64,000 bases of DNA. Origin: an uncultured Prevotellaceae bacterium. GTDB lineage: Bacteria; Bacteroidota; Bacteroidia; Bacteroidales; Bacteroidaceae. How positions within the stretch are numbered: position 1 is the first letter of the stretch; each line of letters starts with the position of its first letter. The notes beneath the pieces were generated by a model, which was not told the DNA's origin, did no database searches, and was given only the letters and a program-made list of their open reading frames with translations. The DNA lies in contig ONWA01000004.1 of assembly GCA_900321425.1 (NCBI GenBank), forward strand, positions 28,203-92,202, in the 5' to 3' direction. A program made the position numbers and the translations under genes. This document shows positions 25,680 through 33,642 of this stretch, one piece after another.

Positions 25680-26266
25680 AGCTCTAAGAAATTTTTGAGA
25701 ATGGTTTCACCCACCTTCCCGCTCTTTTCAGGATGGAACTGGGTGGCATAGAAATTATCCTTGTGTAGGGCAGCGCTATAAGGGAGGATATAATCAGCAG
25801 TAGCGATGGTTGATGTGCATAGCGGCACATAGTAGCTATGGACGAAATACACGTAGGGATGGTCGCCCAGGTGCTGCATCAACGGACTTTTCAAGTCTGT
25901 CAGTTGATTCCAACCCATTGCCGGCACCTTGTCTTCATGACGGGTGGGGGAGAATCGTTTCACTTCCGCATCGAAGATACCGATACAATCCACATCTCCT
26001 TCCTCCGAATGCTTACAGAGCAGTTGCTGTCCGACACAAATCCCTAAGACAGGCTGTTGCAAATGACGGATAACATCATCTAACCTTCTGGCTTTCAGAT
26101 ATTCCATCGCACTTTTTGCCTCTCCTTGACCAGGAAAGAGCACGCGGTCGGCCTTAGAGAGTTCTTCTGCACGGTCCGTGATCAGGGGGTCTATTCCCAG
26201 TCTGCGTAGCGCATTCACCACGGAGTAGATGTTGCCTGCATTATATTTGACGATGGCAATGTTCAT
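25676..26266 (-). CDS. hisH: Imidazole glycerol phosphate synthase, glutamine amidotransferase subunit
   Basis: 196 aa class I glutamine amidotransferase. The nucleophilic Cys is in VLGICVGQQLL, and the His-Glu of the triad in FYATQFHPEKSG. It hydrolyses glutamine and passes ammonia to HisF. MNIAIVKYNAGNIYSVVNAL is the normal HisH start. It lies 17 bases after purU and overlaps hisA by 4 bases. It is the first his gene of the operon; the upstream purU gene may carry the shared promoter. Confidence 0.97.
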   Translation of the reverse strand: MNIAIVKYNAGNIYSVVNALRRLGIDPLITDRAEELSKADRVLFPGQGEAKSAMEYLKARRLDDVIRHLQQPVLGICVGQQLLCKHSEEGDVDCIGIFDAEVKRFSPTRHEDKVPAMGWNQLTDLKSPLMQHLGDHPYVYFVHSYYVPLCTSTIATADYILPYSAALHKDNFYATQFHPEKSGKVGETILKNFLEL

Positions 26267-26283
26267 AATCGACTATCCAATGG

Positions 26284-27147
26284 TTAGGAGAAAATAATCG
26301 TCTTATTGTGGAACGTCAGGATCTTACGCTCAATATGTTTCGAAACGGCTCTTGACAACACAATCTTTTCCAGGTCTTTGCCTTTAAGCACCAGACTCTC
26401 TGGTGTGTCCTTATGTGTGATACGTGCCACATCTTGCTCAATAATAGGACCGGCATCCAAGTCGGCAGTCACATAATGGCTGGTGGCACCGATAATCTTC
26501 ACGCCGCGCTCATAAGCCTGATGATAGGGGCGTGCACCGATGAATGCAGGCAGGAACGAATGGTGGATGTTGATGATATGGTTAGGATATTGCTCAATCA
26601 TATCGTCACTGATAATCTGCATATAACGAGCCAGCACGATAAATGTGACTTTTTCTTTTTTTAACAATTCCATCTCAGCAGCTTCGACTTCAGCCTTATT
26701 GGAATGGTCTTTTTTGATGGACCATACGTAATAGGGAATGTCAAATTGTTCAGCTACATAGCGCAAATCCTCATGGTTACTCACAATACAGGGAATGTCG
26801 CATTCAAATTCTCCAGCTTTCCAACGAGCCAGTAAGTCGTAGAGACAGTGACTCATCTTGCTGACAAATATCGCCATTCGTGGGCGCTGGTCGCTGAAAT
26901 ACAGATTGCACGTCATCTGATAACGCTGTGCATAGAGCGTATTGATATATTCCTTGATTTTGTCTTGCGGAATCAAAAAATGGTCGAGCGACCATTCGAT
27001 ACGCATAAAAAACATGCTGTCTTCTTTGTCGACATACTGATCGAGATAGACAATATTTCCTTGGTTATCCGTGATAAACTTTGTCACTTCCGATATGATT
27101 CCTGGTTGATCAGGACAATGGAGAAGCAAAATAGCAGTTTTATTCAT
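26284..27147 (-). CDS. purU: Formyltetrahydrofolate deformylase
   Basis: 287 aa from the ATG at 27147, preceded by GAAGGA as a ribosome site; an in-frame TTG nine bases upstream is less likely. An N-terminal ACT domain (TAILLLHCPDQPGIISEVTK) precedes a formyltransferase-like domain with NIHHSFLPAFIGARPYHQAY and GATSHYVTADLDAGPIIEQD, which contains the catalytic Asn/His/Asp region. It hydrolyses 10-formyltetrahydrofolate to formate and tetrahydrofolate, feeding purine synthesis and balancing one-carbon units; histidine synthesis releases AICAR into the purine pathway, which makes the link to the his genes sensible. It is the first gene of the 11-gene train. Confidence 0.95.
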   Translation of the reverse strand: MNKTAILLLHCPDQPGIISEVTKFITDNQGNIVYLDQYVDKEDSMFFMRIEWSLDHFLIPQDKIKEYINTLYAQRYQMTCNLYFSDQRPRMAIFVSKMSHCLYDLLARWKAGEFECDIPCIVSNHEDLRYVAEQFDIPYYVWSIKKDHSNKAEVEAAEMELLKKEKVTFIVLARYMQIISDDMIEQYPNHIINIHHSFLPAFIGARPYHQAYERGVKIIGATSHYVTADLDAGPIIEQDVARITHKDTPESLVLKGKDLEKIVLSRAVSKHIERKILTFHNKTIIFS

Positions 27148-27201
27148 TTCCTTCAATCGTCTGTTTTGTTTCCTAAATGTTCGTCTTTTTTATTCAAGAT
27201 G

Positions 27202-27209
27202 CAAAGGTA
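27202..27209 (-). promoter_or_regulatory. Putative -7 promoter box for the purU-his-lys-fbp train
   Basis: TACCTTTG on the minus strand, about 55 bases before the purU ATG. No clear -33 TTTG is seen. If it is the only promoter, it would serve about 11 kb of genes. Confidence 0.55.
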
Positions 27210-27359
27210 AGCATTTTATTTCATTAATCACCTTATTTATTTGTAATTTTCACCAATAATTTCATTGAAAACACTCTATTTATCATAATACGTATTCTCA
27301 TAAATTTAATAAAGAATAAAAATAAGTGTCCTTTTGCTACGCATTTCAATAAAAAGTAT

Positions 27360-27367
27360 TATCTTTG
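27360..27367 (+). promoter_or_regulatory. Putative -7 promoter box for carB
   Basis: TATCTTTG, with TTTG at 27333-27336 (23-bp spacer, slightly long). It predicts a leader of about 48 bases before the carB ATG. The A+T-rich gap 27157-27419 holds the two divergent promoters and no recognisable riboswitch. Confidence 0.6.
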
Positions 27368-27419
27368 TCGCCGATTTGAAAAAATCGAAAACTTATAGAT
27401 TTAATAAACTCCAATTAAA

Positions 27420-30400
27420 ATGAAAAAGAAACTATCAAAGGTACTCGTTTTGGGAAGCGGCGCATTGAAGATCGGACAAGCCGGTGAGTTCGACTATTCA
27501 GGATCACAAGCACTGAAAGCATTACGTGAAGAAGGAATCTCATCCGTATTGGTCAATCCAAACATCGCCACCATCCAGACATCTGAAGGAATTGCCGACA
27601 AAGTGTACTTCCAACCTGTCAATACTCATTTTGTGACAGAAATTATCAAGAAAGAGCGACCTGACGGAATTCTCCTTGCCTTTGGTGGTCAGACAGCCCT
27701 CAACTGTGGTACAGAGCTTTATCAGACGGGCGTTTTAAAGGAATATGGTGTTGAAGTGCTGGGTACATCCGTAGAAGCCATCATGTACACCGAGGACCGC
27801 GATTTGTTCGTCAAGAAACTCGATGAAATTCAACTGAAAACGCCTGTTAGTCAGGCTGTTGAGAATATGGACGATGCTTTGAAGGCAGCCCATCGTATTG
27901 GTTTCCCCGTGATGATTCGTTCAGCTTATGCTTTAGGCGGTCTGGGTTCCGGTATTTGTCCTGATGAGAAAGCCTTCAAGGAACTGGCAGAGAGCGCCTT
28001 TACGTTTGCTCCACAAATCCTTGTAGAAGAATCGCTTAAGGGATGGAAAGAAATTGAGTTTGAGTGTATTCGCGACGCCAACGACCATTGTTTTACGGTC
28101 GCTTCAATGGAGAATTTCGACCCATTAGGCATCCATACTGGTGAATCGATTGTGGTCGCACCTACCTGTTCGCTGACCGACGAGCAGGTAAAAATGCTTC
28201 AGGAAATCACCATCCGATGCGTTCGTCACCTGAATATCGTCGGAGAATGTAATATCCAGTTTGCCTTCAATGCTATAACCAACGACTATCGTATCATTGA
28301 GATCAATGCCCGACTGTCGCGTTCATCGGCGCTCGCCTCGAAAGCAACGGGCTATCCCCTCGCCTTTGTGGCCGCCAAGATTGCCTTAGGCTATACCCTC
28401 GACCAGATTGGTGAGATGGGAACACCTAACTCCGCTTATGTGGCTCCTCAGCTCGACTATATGATCTGTAAGATTCCTCGTTGGGACCTGACAAAATTTG
28501 CAGGTGTCAGTCGTCTGATTGGTTCGTCCATGAAGTCGGTTGGCGAAATCATGTCCATCGGTCGATCGTTCGAGGAAATGATTCAAAAAGGTCTGCGAAT
28601 GATTGGTCAGGGTATGCACGGATTCGTAGGAAATGATCATACAAAATTCGAGAACCTCGACGAGGAACTCTCCCACCCCACAGACCTTCGAATCTTTGCA
28701 ATTGCACAGGCCTTGGAGGAGGGTTACACGGTGGAGCGTATTGAAGAATTGACCAAGATTGATGTGTGGTTCCTCGAGCGCTTGAAGAATATTGTAGACT
28801 TAAAGAATAAACTTTTGAAATTCAGTAGGTTGGAAGATATTCCTGACGAACTGCTTAAAGAAGTGAAGTGCGCTGGATTCAGTGATTTCCAGATTGCTCG
28901 TTTCGTGCTGAAACCCAAAGATGGCAATATGCTCAAGGAGAATTTAGAGGTTCGTAAGTACCGTAAGAGTCGTCAGATTCTGCCCGCTGTTAAGCGCATT
29001 AACACCGTCGCCAGTGAGCATCCTGAACTTACGAATTATCTTTACATGACATATGCCGTCAATGGTCACGATATCGAATATTATAAGAATGAGAAATCGG
29101 TGGTTGTCCTGGGTTCAGGCGCCTATCGTATTGGTTCGTCCGTTGAGTTCGACTGGTGTTCTGTCAACGCCATCAATACGGCCCGAAAGTTGGGTTACAA
29201 ATCCATCATGATTAACTACAACCCAGAGACGGTATCTACCGACTATGATATGTGTGATCGTCTCTACTTCGACGAGCTCACCCTGGAGCGTGTGCTTGAT
29301 GTCATCGATCTCGAGCAGCCTAAGGGTACTATCGTGAGTGTGGGTGGACAGATACCGAATAATCTGGCCATGAAGTTATATAAACAAGGTGTACCTGTCT
29401 TGGGCACCTCTCCTGTTAATATCGACCGCGCTGAGAACCGTGATAAATTCTCGGCGATGCTCGATAAACTGGGTATCGACCAGCCTGCATGGCGCGCGCT
29501 GACGTCTCTTGACGACATCAAGGAGTTTGTCAATGAGGTTGGCTTCCCCGTTCTCGTGCGTCCTTCGTACGTACTCTCTGGTGCAGCGATGAATGTATGT
29601 TACGACTACGAAGAGCTGGAGCGCTTTCTGAAGATGGCCACCGAGGTGTCTAAGGATTACCCCGTGGTAGTGAGCCAGTTTATGCAGGAAACCAAGGAGA
29701 TCGAGTTCGATGCCGTTGCGGATAAGGGTGAGATTGTTGAGTATGCCATCAGCGAGCATATTGAGTATGCCGGTGTTCACTCCGGTGATGCGACGATGGC
29801 GTTCCCTGCACAGAACATCTACTTCTCGACGGTTCGTCAGATTAAGAAGATTGCCCGTAAGATTGCGACAGAGCTGAATATCAGCGGACCGTTCAATATC
29901 CAGTTCCTGGCTAAGAACCGCGATGTGAAGGTCATCGAGTGCAACCTGCGTGCCTCACGTTCATTCCCCTTTGTATCGAAAATCCTCAAGCGCAACTTCA
30001 TCGAGACGGCCACGAAGATCATGCTCGATGCACCTTACGAGCGTCCTGACAAGTCGGAGTTCGATATCGACCGCATCGGCGTGAAGGCCTCACAGTTCTC
30101 TTTCGCCCGTCTGCAGAATGCCGACCCAGTGCTGGGTGTGGATATGTCGTCAACGGGTGAGGTTGGCTGTCTGGGCGACGATTTCAATGAGGCACTGCTC
30201 AATGCCCTGATTGCTACGGGCTACAAATTGCCTCAGAAGAATATCCTGATCTCCAGTGGTGGTGTAAAAGGAAAGGTCGACCTGTTAGAGCCTGCCCGCG
30301 ACTTGGTGAAGAACGGCTATCAGATCTTTGCTACTGAAGGTACGGCCAGATTCTTCGCTGAGAATGGCGTACCTGCCACGAAGGTATCATGGCCTGATGA

Positions 30401-30641
30401 GTCGGGCGACAACAATGTGATGGACATGATCGCCCAGCATCAGTTCGAGTTGATTGTCAATGTGCCGAAGAACCACTCCAAGCGCGAGCTGACCAATGGT
30501 TATCGTATCCGTCGTGGGGCTATCGACCACAATATCCCACTGATGACCAACGTACGACTGGCCAAAGCGTTCATCGAGGCGTTCTGTGCCATGAAACTCA
30601 ATGACATTAAAATTAAGAGCTGGCAAGAGTATAACGCGTAA
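27420..30641 (+). CDS. carB: Carbamoyl-phosphate synthase large subunit
   Basis: 1073 aa, the standard length. Two homologous ATP-grasp halves are visible: the first begins VLVLGSGALKIGQAGEFDYS and includes MIRSAYALGGLGSG, the second begins VVVLGSGAYRIGSSVEFDWC and includes LVRPSYVLSGAAMNVCYDYE. The C-terminal MGS-like allosteric domain (about 940-1073) contains KNGYQIFATEGTARFF. It makes carbamoyl phosphate from bicarbonate, two ATP and ammonia for pyrimidine and arginine synthesis. The small subunit gene carA is not adjacent, unlike many relatives, so it must be elsewhere. greA follows after 29 bases in the same direction. Confidence 0.97.
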   Translation: MKKKLSKVLVLGSGALKIGQAGEFDYSGSQALKALREEGISSVLVNPNIATIQTSEGIADKVYFQPVNTHFVTEIIKKERPDGILLAFGGQTALNCGTELYQTGVLKEYGVEVLGTSVEAIMYTEDRDLFVKKLDEIQLKTPVSQAVENMDDALKAAHRIGFPVMIRSAYALGGLGSGICPDEKAFKELAESAFTFAPQILVEESLKGWKEIEFECIRDANDHCFTVASMENFDPLGIHTGESIVVAPTCSLTDEQVKMLQEITIRCVRHLNIVGECNIQFAFNAITNDYRIIEINARLSRSSALASKATGYPLAFVAAKIALGYTLDQIGEMGTPNSAYVAPQLDYMICKIPRWDLTKFAGVSRLIGSSMKSVGEIMSIGRSFEEMIQKGLRMIGQGMHGFVGNDHTKFENLDEELSHPTDLRIFAIAQALEEGYTVERIEELTKIDVWFLERLKNIVDLKNKLLKFSRLEDIPDELLKEVKCAGFSDFQIARFVLKPKDGNMLKENLEVRKYRKSRQILPAVKRINTVASEHPELTNYLYMTYAVNGHDIEYYKNEKSVVVLGSGAYRIGSSVEFDWCSVNAINTARKLGYKSIMINYNPETVSTDYDMCDRLYFDELTLERVLDVIDLEQPKGTIVSVGGQIPNNLAMKLYKQGVPVLGTSPVNIDRAENRDKFSAMLDKLGIDQPAWRALTSLDDIKEFVNEVGFPVLVRPSYVLSGAAMNVCYDYEELERFLKMATEVSKDYPVVVSQFMQETKEIEFDAVADKGEIVEYAISEHIEYAGVHSGDATMAFPAQNIYFSTVRQIKKIARKIATELNISGPFNIQFLAKNRDVKVIECNLRASRSFPFVSKILKRNFIETATKIMLDAPYERPDKSEFDIDRIGVKASQFSFARLQNADPVLGVDMSSTGEVGCLGDDFNEALLNALIATGYKLPQKNILISSGGVKGKVDLLEPARDLVKNGYQIFATEGTARFFAENGVPATKVSWPDESGDNNVMDMIAQHQFELIVNVPKNHSKRELTNGYRIRRGAIDHNIPLMTNVRLAKAFIEAFCAMKLNDIKIKSWQEYNA

Positions 30642-30670
30642 GCGTCCTGCCGACTCCCCTATCCTACGCT

Positions 30671-31138
30671 ATGGACAAGTTTGAATATATGTCTCAGGAA
30701 GGCTACGACCAGCTGGTGGCTGAGCTCCGCGAGCTGGAGACCGTAGAACTTCCTCGTATCAAAGAAGCTATCGCTGAGGCTCGCGACAAGGGCGACCTCA
30801 GCGAGAACTTTGAGTACCATGCAGCCAAACGTGAACAGGGTCGACTGCTAAGTCGTATCCGTTTCAAGCAAAGGGTGCTGGAACATGCACGAGTACTCGA
30901 CAAATCCCTGCTGAGCAACGACCGTGTCAGTCTGCTGTCCAAGGTCGAAATGACCAACCTGTCTAACAACAGCAAGATGATTTTCACCATCGTCAACCCA
31001 CATGAAGCCAACCTGCGCGAAGGAAAAATCTCCATCAAGTCCCCCATTGGTGAAGCTCTTCTCAACAAAAAGGTTGGCGACATCGTTGAAGTCAAAGTGC
31101 CTGTAGGCATTCTCAAACTCCGTATCGACCATTTTTAA
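30671..31138 (+). CDS. greA: Transcription elongation factor GreA
   Basis: 155 aa. The N-terminal coiled-coil with the acidic tip is present (EARDKGDLSENFEYHAAKRE), followed by the C-terminal FKBP-like domain ending GDIVEVKVPVGILKLRID. GreA enters the RNA polymerase secondary channel and stimulates cleavage of backtracked RNA. It follows carB by 29 bases and is probably cotranscribed with it. A promoter pointing back toward greA lies at 31301-31332 on the other strand, so transcription from there would run antisense into its 3' end. Confidence 0.95.
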   Translation: MDKFEYMSQEGYDQLVAELRELETVELPRIKEAIAEARDKGDLSENFEYHAAKREQGRLLSRIRFKQRVLEHARVLDKSLLSNDRVSLLSKVEMTNLSNNSKMIFTIVNPHEANLREGKISIKSPIGEALLNKKVGDIVEVKVPVGILKLRIDHF

Positions 31139-31139
31139 C

Positions 31140-31297
31140 CACCTTGCTTTTGTCAATACTTTTCGCAGTATAGGCGCTGCCCATTAACCTGTCGTTTGCA
31201 AGACGATTATTTGCGCGCTGGGCAGCGAGAAAATTCTTGTAGGCCTACCAATTATTTTTCCCTGCCCGGGGAGCAAATTTTTATCTCTCCTTTGACC
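31140..31297 (-). ncRNA. Possible small RNA downstream of greA
   Basis: A complete promoter at 31301-31332 points into this gene-free stretch. The transcript would contain a 9-bp inverted repeat (TGGGCAGCG at 31219-31227 and CGCTGCCCA at 31175-31183 on the plus strand) enclosing a smaller TCGT/ACGA stem, and a GGAG/CTCC hairpin near its 5' end. Only a 14-codon frame is open. The class of RNA cannot be named, and the region might just be leader or repeat sequence. Confidence 0.35.
31175..31227. repeat. Inverted repeat after greA
   Basis: CGCTGCCCA (31175-31183) and TGGGCAGCG (31219-31227) are perfect reverse complements, separated by 35 bases containing a second small stem. It could be a terminator-like fold after carB-greA or part of the proposed small RNA. 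Confidence 0.7.
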
Positions 31298-31300
31298 ATG

Positions 31301-31332
31301 CAAAGGTACAAAAATTTCATAGCGCTTACAAA
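31301..31332 (-). promoter_or_regulatory. Complete promoter pointing toward greA on the minus strand
   Basis: On the minus strand TTTG (31329-31332), a 20-bp spacer and TACCTTTG (31301-31308) match the Bacteroidota consensus exactly, yet no protein gene lies downstream in that direction. Confidence 0.65.
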
Positions 31333-31384
31333 TAAATCCTCAAAAAAAGCACGCAAATAAGCACGCTCAATTATTTTCAACATT

Positions 31385-31490
31385 TGCTACAGTGCTACAG
31401 TGCTACAGTTGAAAATACAACCCTTCTCCTTGGAGAGCAAAAGAAAGTTCTATTATAGTTTTTGAACTGTAGCACTGTAGCACTGTAGCA
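31385..31490. repeat. 26-bp perfect inverted repeat built from TGCTACAG units
   Basis: The left arm (31385-31410) is three copies of TGCTACAG plus TT; the right arm (31465-31490) is its exact reverse complement. The 54-base loop holds a TCTCC/GGAGA hairpin. It lies directly upstream of the promoter of the secreted protein gene at 31554. Confidence 0.95.
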
Positions 31491-31516
31491 CTTGTCTGAA
31501 AATTATTCATCATTTC

Positions 31517-31547
31517 TTTGTACTATCAAAAATAATCGTTATATTTG
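31517..31547 (+). promoter_or_regulatory. Promoter abutting the start of the secreted protein gene
   Basis: TTTG (31517-31520), 19-bp spacer, TATATTTG (31540-31547). The ATG at 31554 is only six bases beyond the box, so the message is likely leaderless. Confidence 0.75.
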
Positions 31548-31553
31548 CACCTG

Positions 31554-32402
31554 ATGAAACAGTTACTGACTGGAGCACTGCGATGGCTCCCCACTCTCCT
31601 ACTCGTTCTCTTCACAGTACAGCCTGTGCAAGCCCAGGATGATGATGATGACGACGATATCGCCTACTCGCTCAAATTAGACGAGGTGGTGATATTGGCC
31701 GATGGTATGACCTTTGAGGAATACCTGCTGAAACAAGTGCTGGCACACGCCAAACCGCTGAAGTCGTATGTACAGACCCTGCGCTATTCAGTAACCTGCC
31801 AACTGGAGAAAGATATCGACCTGACAAAGTTCCCACACCGCAGAACCATTACCTTCGCCGCTCGTCTGGCAGGCTACGGACAGATACTGAGTGCACTGAG
31901 AGAACATAAGCATTTCGGCATTACGATGGCTGAGGACGTGCTCTACAACAAAGGGAAGATTACGACCTCGAACATCCGGATGGTAGAGATGAAGCAAGAG
32001 CTCACCCCAAAACAGATTGCCTCGTTCCTAAAACACGACGGGATGATGAGCGCCAACGTGTACGACAAGTTCTATAAGAAAGTGCGCGAAAAGGTGAAAG
32101 AACTCCAGAAGAAATACAAGAAGAAACAGGAGACGGGCATGAAATACAGCGGTAGCTATACAGCGGGCAACAGAACCTACTATGTGGTGAAGCTCGAGAA
32201 TATGCGCGTACATATTGCCGACGGTTGCTGGCAGATTGCCCGTATCAGCTATAACGAAGGACAGAATCATATGCAATACGAATTCAAGGAGATCAAACCC
32301 GGTCTTTTCGTGGCGAGTCAGGGGAAAGCCAAATTCTACCTCGACAAAGCAAAATGGCCCAAGGGCTACGTCTCTATGAAGATGAACTATACCTATCCAT
32401 AA
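31554..32402 (+). CDS. Secreted protein of unknown function (282 aa)
   Basis: Start is the ATG at 31554 (MKQLLTGALRWLPTLLLVLF); an upstream in-frame TTG lies inside the promoter box. A signal peptide ends at VQAQ and is followed by a run of seven Asp residues. The mature protein mixes beta-rich parts (YSGSYTAGNRTYYVVKLENM) with a Lys-rich helix around residues 173-193. I do not recognise the family; the general pattern (a CarboxypepD-like VVILADG start and a C-terminal beta sheet) recalls periplasmic or outer-membrane-associated proteins of Bacteroidota. It is separated by one base from the SGNH hydrolase gene, so they share a transcript. An inverted repeat of unusual design lies just upstream of its promoter. 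Confidence 0.65.
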   Translation: MKQLLTGALRWLPTLLLVLFTVQPVQAQDDDDDDDIAYSLKLDEVVILADGMTFEEYLLKQVLAHAKPLKSYVQTLRYSVTCQLEKDIDLTKFPHRRTITFAARLAGYGQILSALREHKHFGITMAEDVLYNKGKITTSNIRMVEMKQELTPKQIASFLKHDGMMSANVYDKFYKKVREKVKELQKKYKKKQETGMKYSGSYTAGNRTYYVVKLENMRVHIADGCWQIARISYNEGQNHMQYEFKEIKPGLFVASQGKAKFYLDKAKWPKGYVSMKMNYTYP

Positions 32403-32403
32403 A

Positions 32404-33555
32404 ATGATGAAGACCGACAACAACAAATGGGTGGCCTGCTGGGGCAACGCCACCTCGATTACCAACCGTTGCGAGGCAATCTATGCCAAAGACCTCACCC
32501 TCCGCTACCCCATCAGAATGTGTTTCAGCGGTACGATGCTCCGTTTCCGGTTCTCGAACCTGACAGGCACCGAACCCGTCACCCTCACGAAGGTATTCGT
32601 GGGTCATAGCCCCATCACCTTTGGTGGAGAGACCAGCGTCACCCTACAGCCCGGCAGAGAGACAGAGAGCGACGCCATCACCTATACCGTACATCGTGGC
32701 GACACCATCGAGGTGAGCTTCTACCTGGCCGACTATACCCAGATGAACAGCGGCACACTCGTGACAGGCCCCCTCTCCAAGGGCATGTATGCCTATGGCG
32801 ACTATGCCGAGGATGACGAGCTCCCCATCAAGTTCAGTCGGCACACCAACTGGTTCTACTTCCTCAACACCATCGATGTGCTGACAGCAGCCGAGAATCA
32901 TGCTATCGTGTGCTACGGCGACTCCATCACGGCACAGTCGTGGCCCGACTATATGGCACAGCACGCCTTTGGAACGAATGCTGCGATCATCCGTCGTGCC
33001 GTCAGTGGAACACGCATCCTCCGACAGTATGACTGCATCACCTATCAGGCCTACGGACTGAAAGGAGCCACCCGTTTTCCCATCGAGATGAACGTCGCCG
33101 GAGCGACCGACGTGATCATCCAGCACGGCATCAACGATATTATCCACCCCGTAGGCACCGACGTGAACCCCTTCCGTCCGTGGAGCGACCTGCCCACCGT
33201 CGAGGAGCTGAAGCAAGGGATAGAGAGTCTCTATGTACGTCCTGCCAAGACAATGGGACTGAAAGTATGGAGCGGTACGCTACTCCCCATCTACGGATGG
33301 CGTACCTACAACGAGGACCGTGAACAGATGCGTCAGCAACTGAATGAGTGGTTGCGCACCTCACCTATCTTCGACGGATGTATCGACTTCGATGCAGCGG
33401 TACGAAGCGTCACCAACCCCAAGGCTTTTGCCGACGGGTTCGATAGTGGCGATCACCTGCACCCCAGCGAAAAGGCCTACGAGGCTATGGCACAGGCAGC
33501 TATCCACAAGCTCATCCGTCGGATGCCGAGATACGACCACGAAGAATTTTATTAA
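32404..33555 (+). CDS. SGNH/GDSL hydrolase family protein
   Basis: 383 aa. A beta-sandwich-like N-terminal domain (about 1-165) precedes an SGNH hydrolase domain. Block I with the nucleophilic Ser is AIVCYGDSITAQSWPDYMA (near residue 170), block III is IIQHGINDIIHPVG with Asn, and the catalytic Asp-His pair is in SGDHLHPSEKAYEAMA near residue 360. These enzymes remove acetyl or other ester groups from carbohydrates or lipids. No signal peptide is seen, so it seems cytoplasmic, which is unusual next to a secreted protein gene one base upstream. It ends at a hairpin terminator that overlaps its stop codon. Confidence 0.88.
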   Translation: MMKTDNNKWVACWGNATSITNRCEAIYAKDLTLRYPIRMCFSGTMLRFRFSNLTGTEPVTLTKVFVGHSPITFGGETSVTLQPGRETESDAITYTVHRGDTIEVSFYLADYTQMNSGTLVTGPLSKGMYAYGDYAEDDELPIKFSRHTNWFYFLNTIDVLTAAENHAIVCYGDSITAQSWPDYMAQHAFGTNAAIIRRAVSGTRILRQYDCITYQAYGLKGATRFPIEMNVAGATDVIIQHGINDIIHPVGTDVNPFRPWSDLPTVEELKQGIESLYVRPAKTMGLKVWSGTLLPIYGWRTYNEDREQMRQQLNEWLRTSPIFDGCIDFDAAVRSVTNPKAFADGFDSGDHLHPSEKAYEAMAQAAIHKLIRRMPRYDHEEFY

Positions 33556-33581
33556 AGCATGTTTTTTTGCGTGCTTTTTTT
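33555..33581 (+). terminator. Rho-independent terminator of the SGNH hydrolase gene
   Basis: AAGCATG (33555-33561) pairs with CGTGCTT (33570-33576, one G-U) around an 8-base T-rich loop and runs into seven Ts. It starts in the stop codon region. An 18-base part of it recurs in reverse at 31340-31357. Confidence 0.8.
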
Positions 33582-33590
33582 GATGGGAAA

Positions 33591-33622
33591 TTTGGTGAAT
33601 AGACAAGAAAAATGTATCTTTG
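33591..33622 (+). promoter_or_regulatory. Promoter of the histidine-kinase-like gene
   Basis: TTTG (33591-33594), 20-bp spacer, TATCTTTG (33615-33622), an exact consensus match placed right after the terminator of the preceding unit. Confidence 0.75.
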
Positions 33623-33642
33623 CACGAAATTAAAAAAAACAT

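Noticed and set aside
27157-27419. Riboswitch or attenuator upstream of purU or carB
   Set aside because: The gap is A+T-rich and only promoter boxes are visible; no lysine, purine or histidine leader pattern was found.
31385-31490. Insertion sequence ends
   Set aside because: The inverted repeats enclose only 54 bases with no transposase frame and no flanking target duplication that I can see.
31140-31553. Small protein gene in the gap after greA
   Set aside because: The longest open frames are very short (14 codons after the antisense promoter) and show no coding character.
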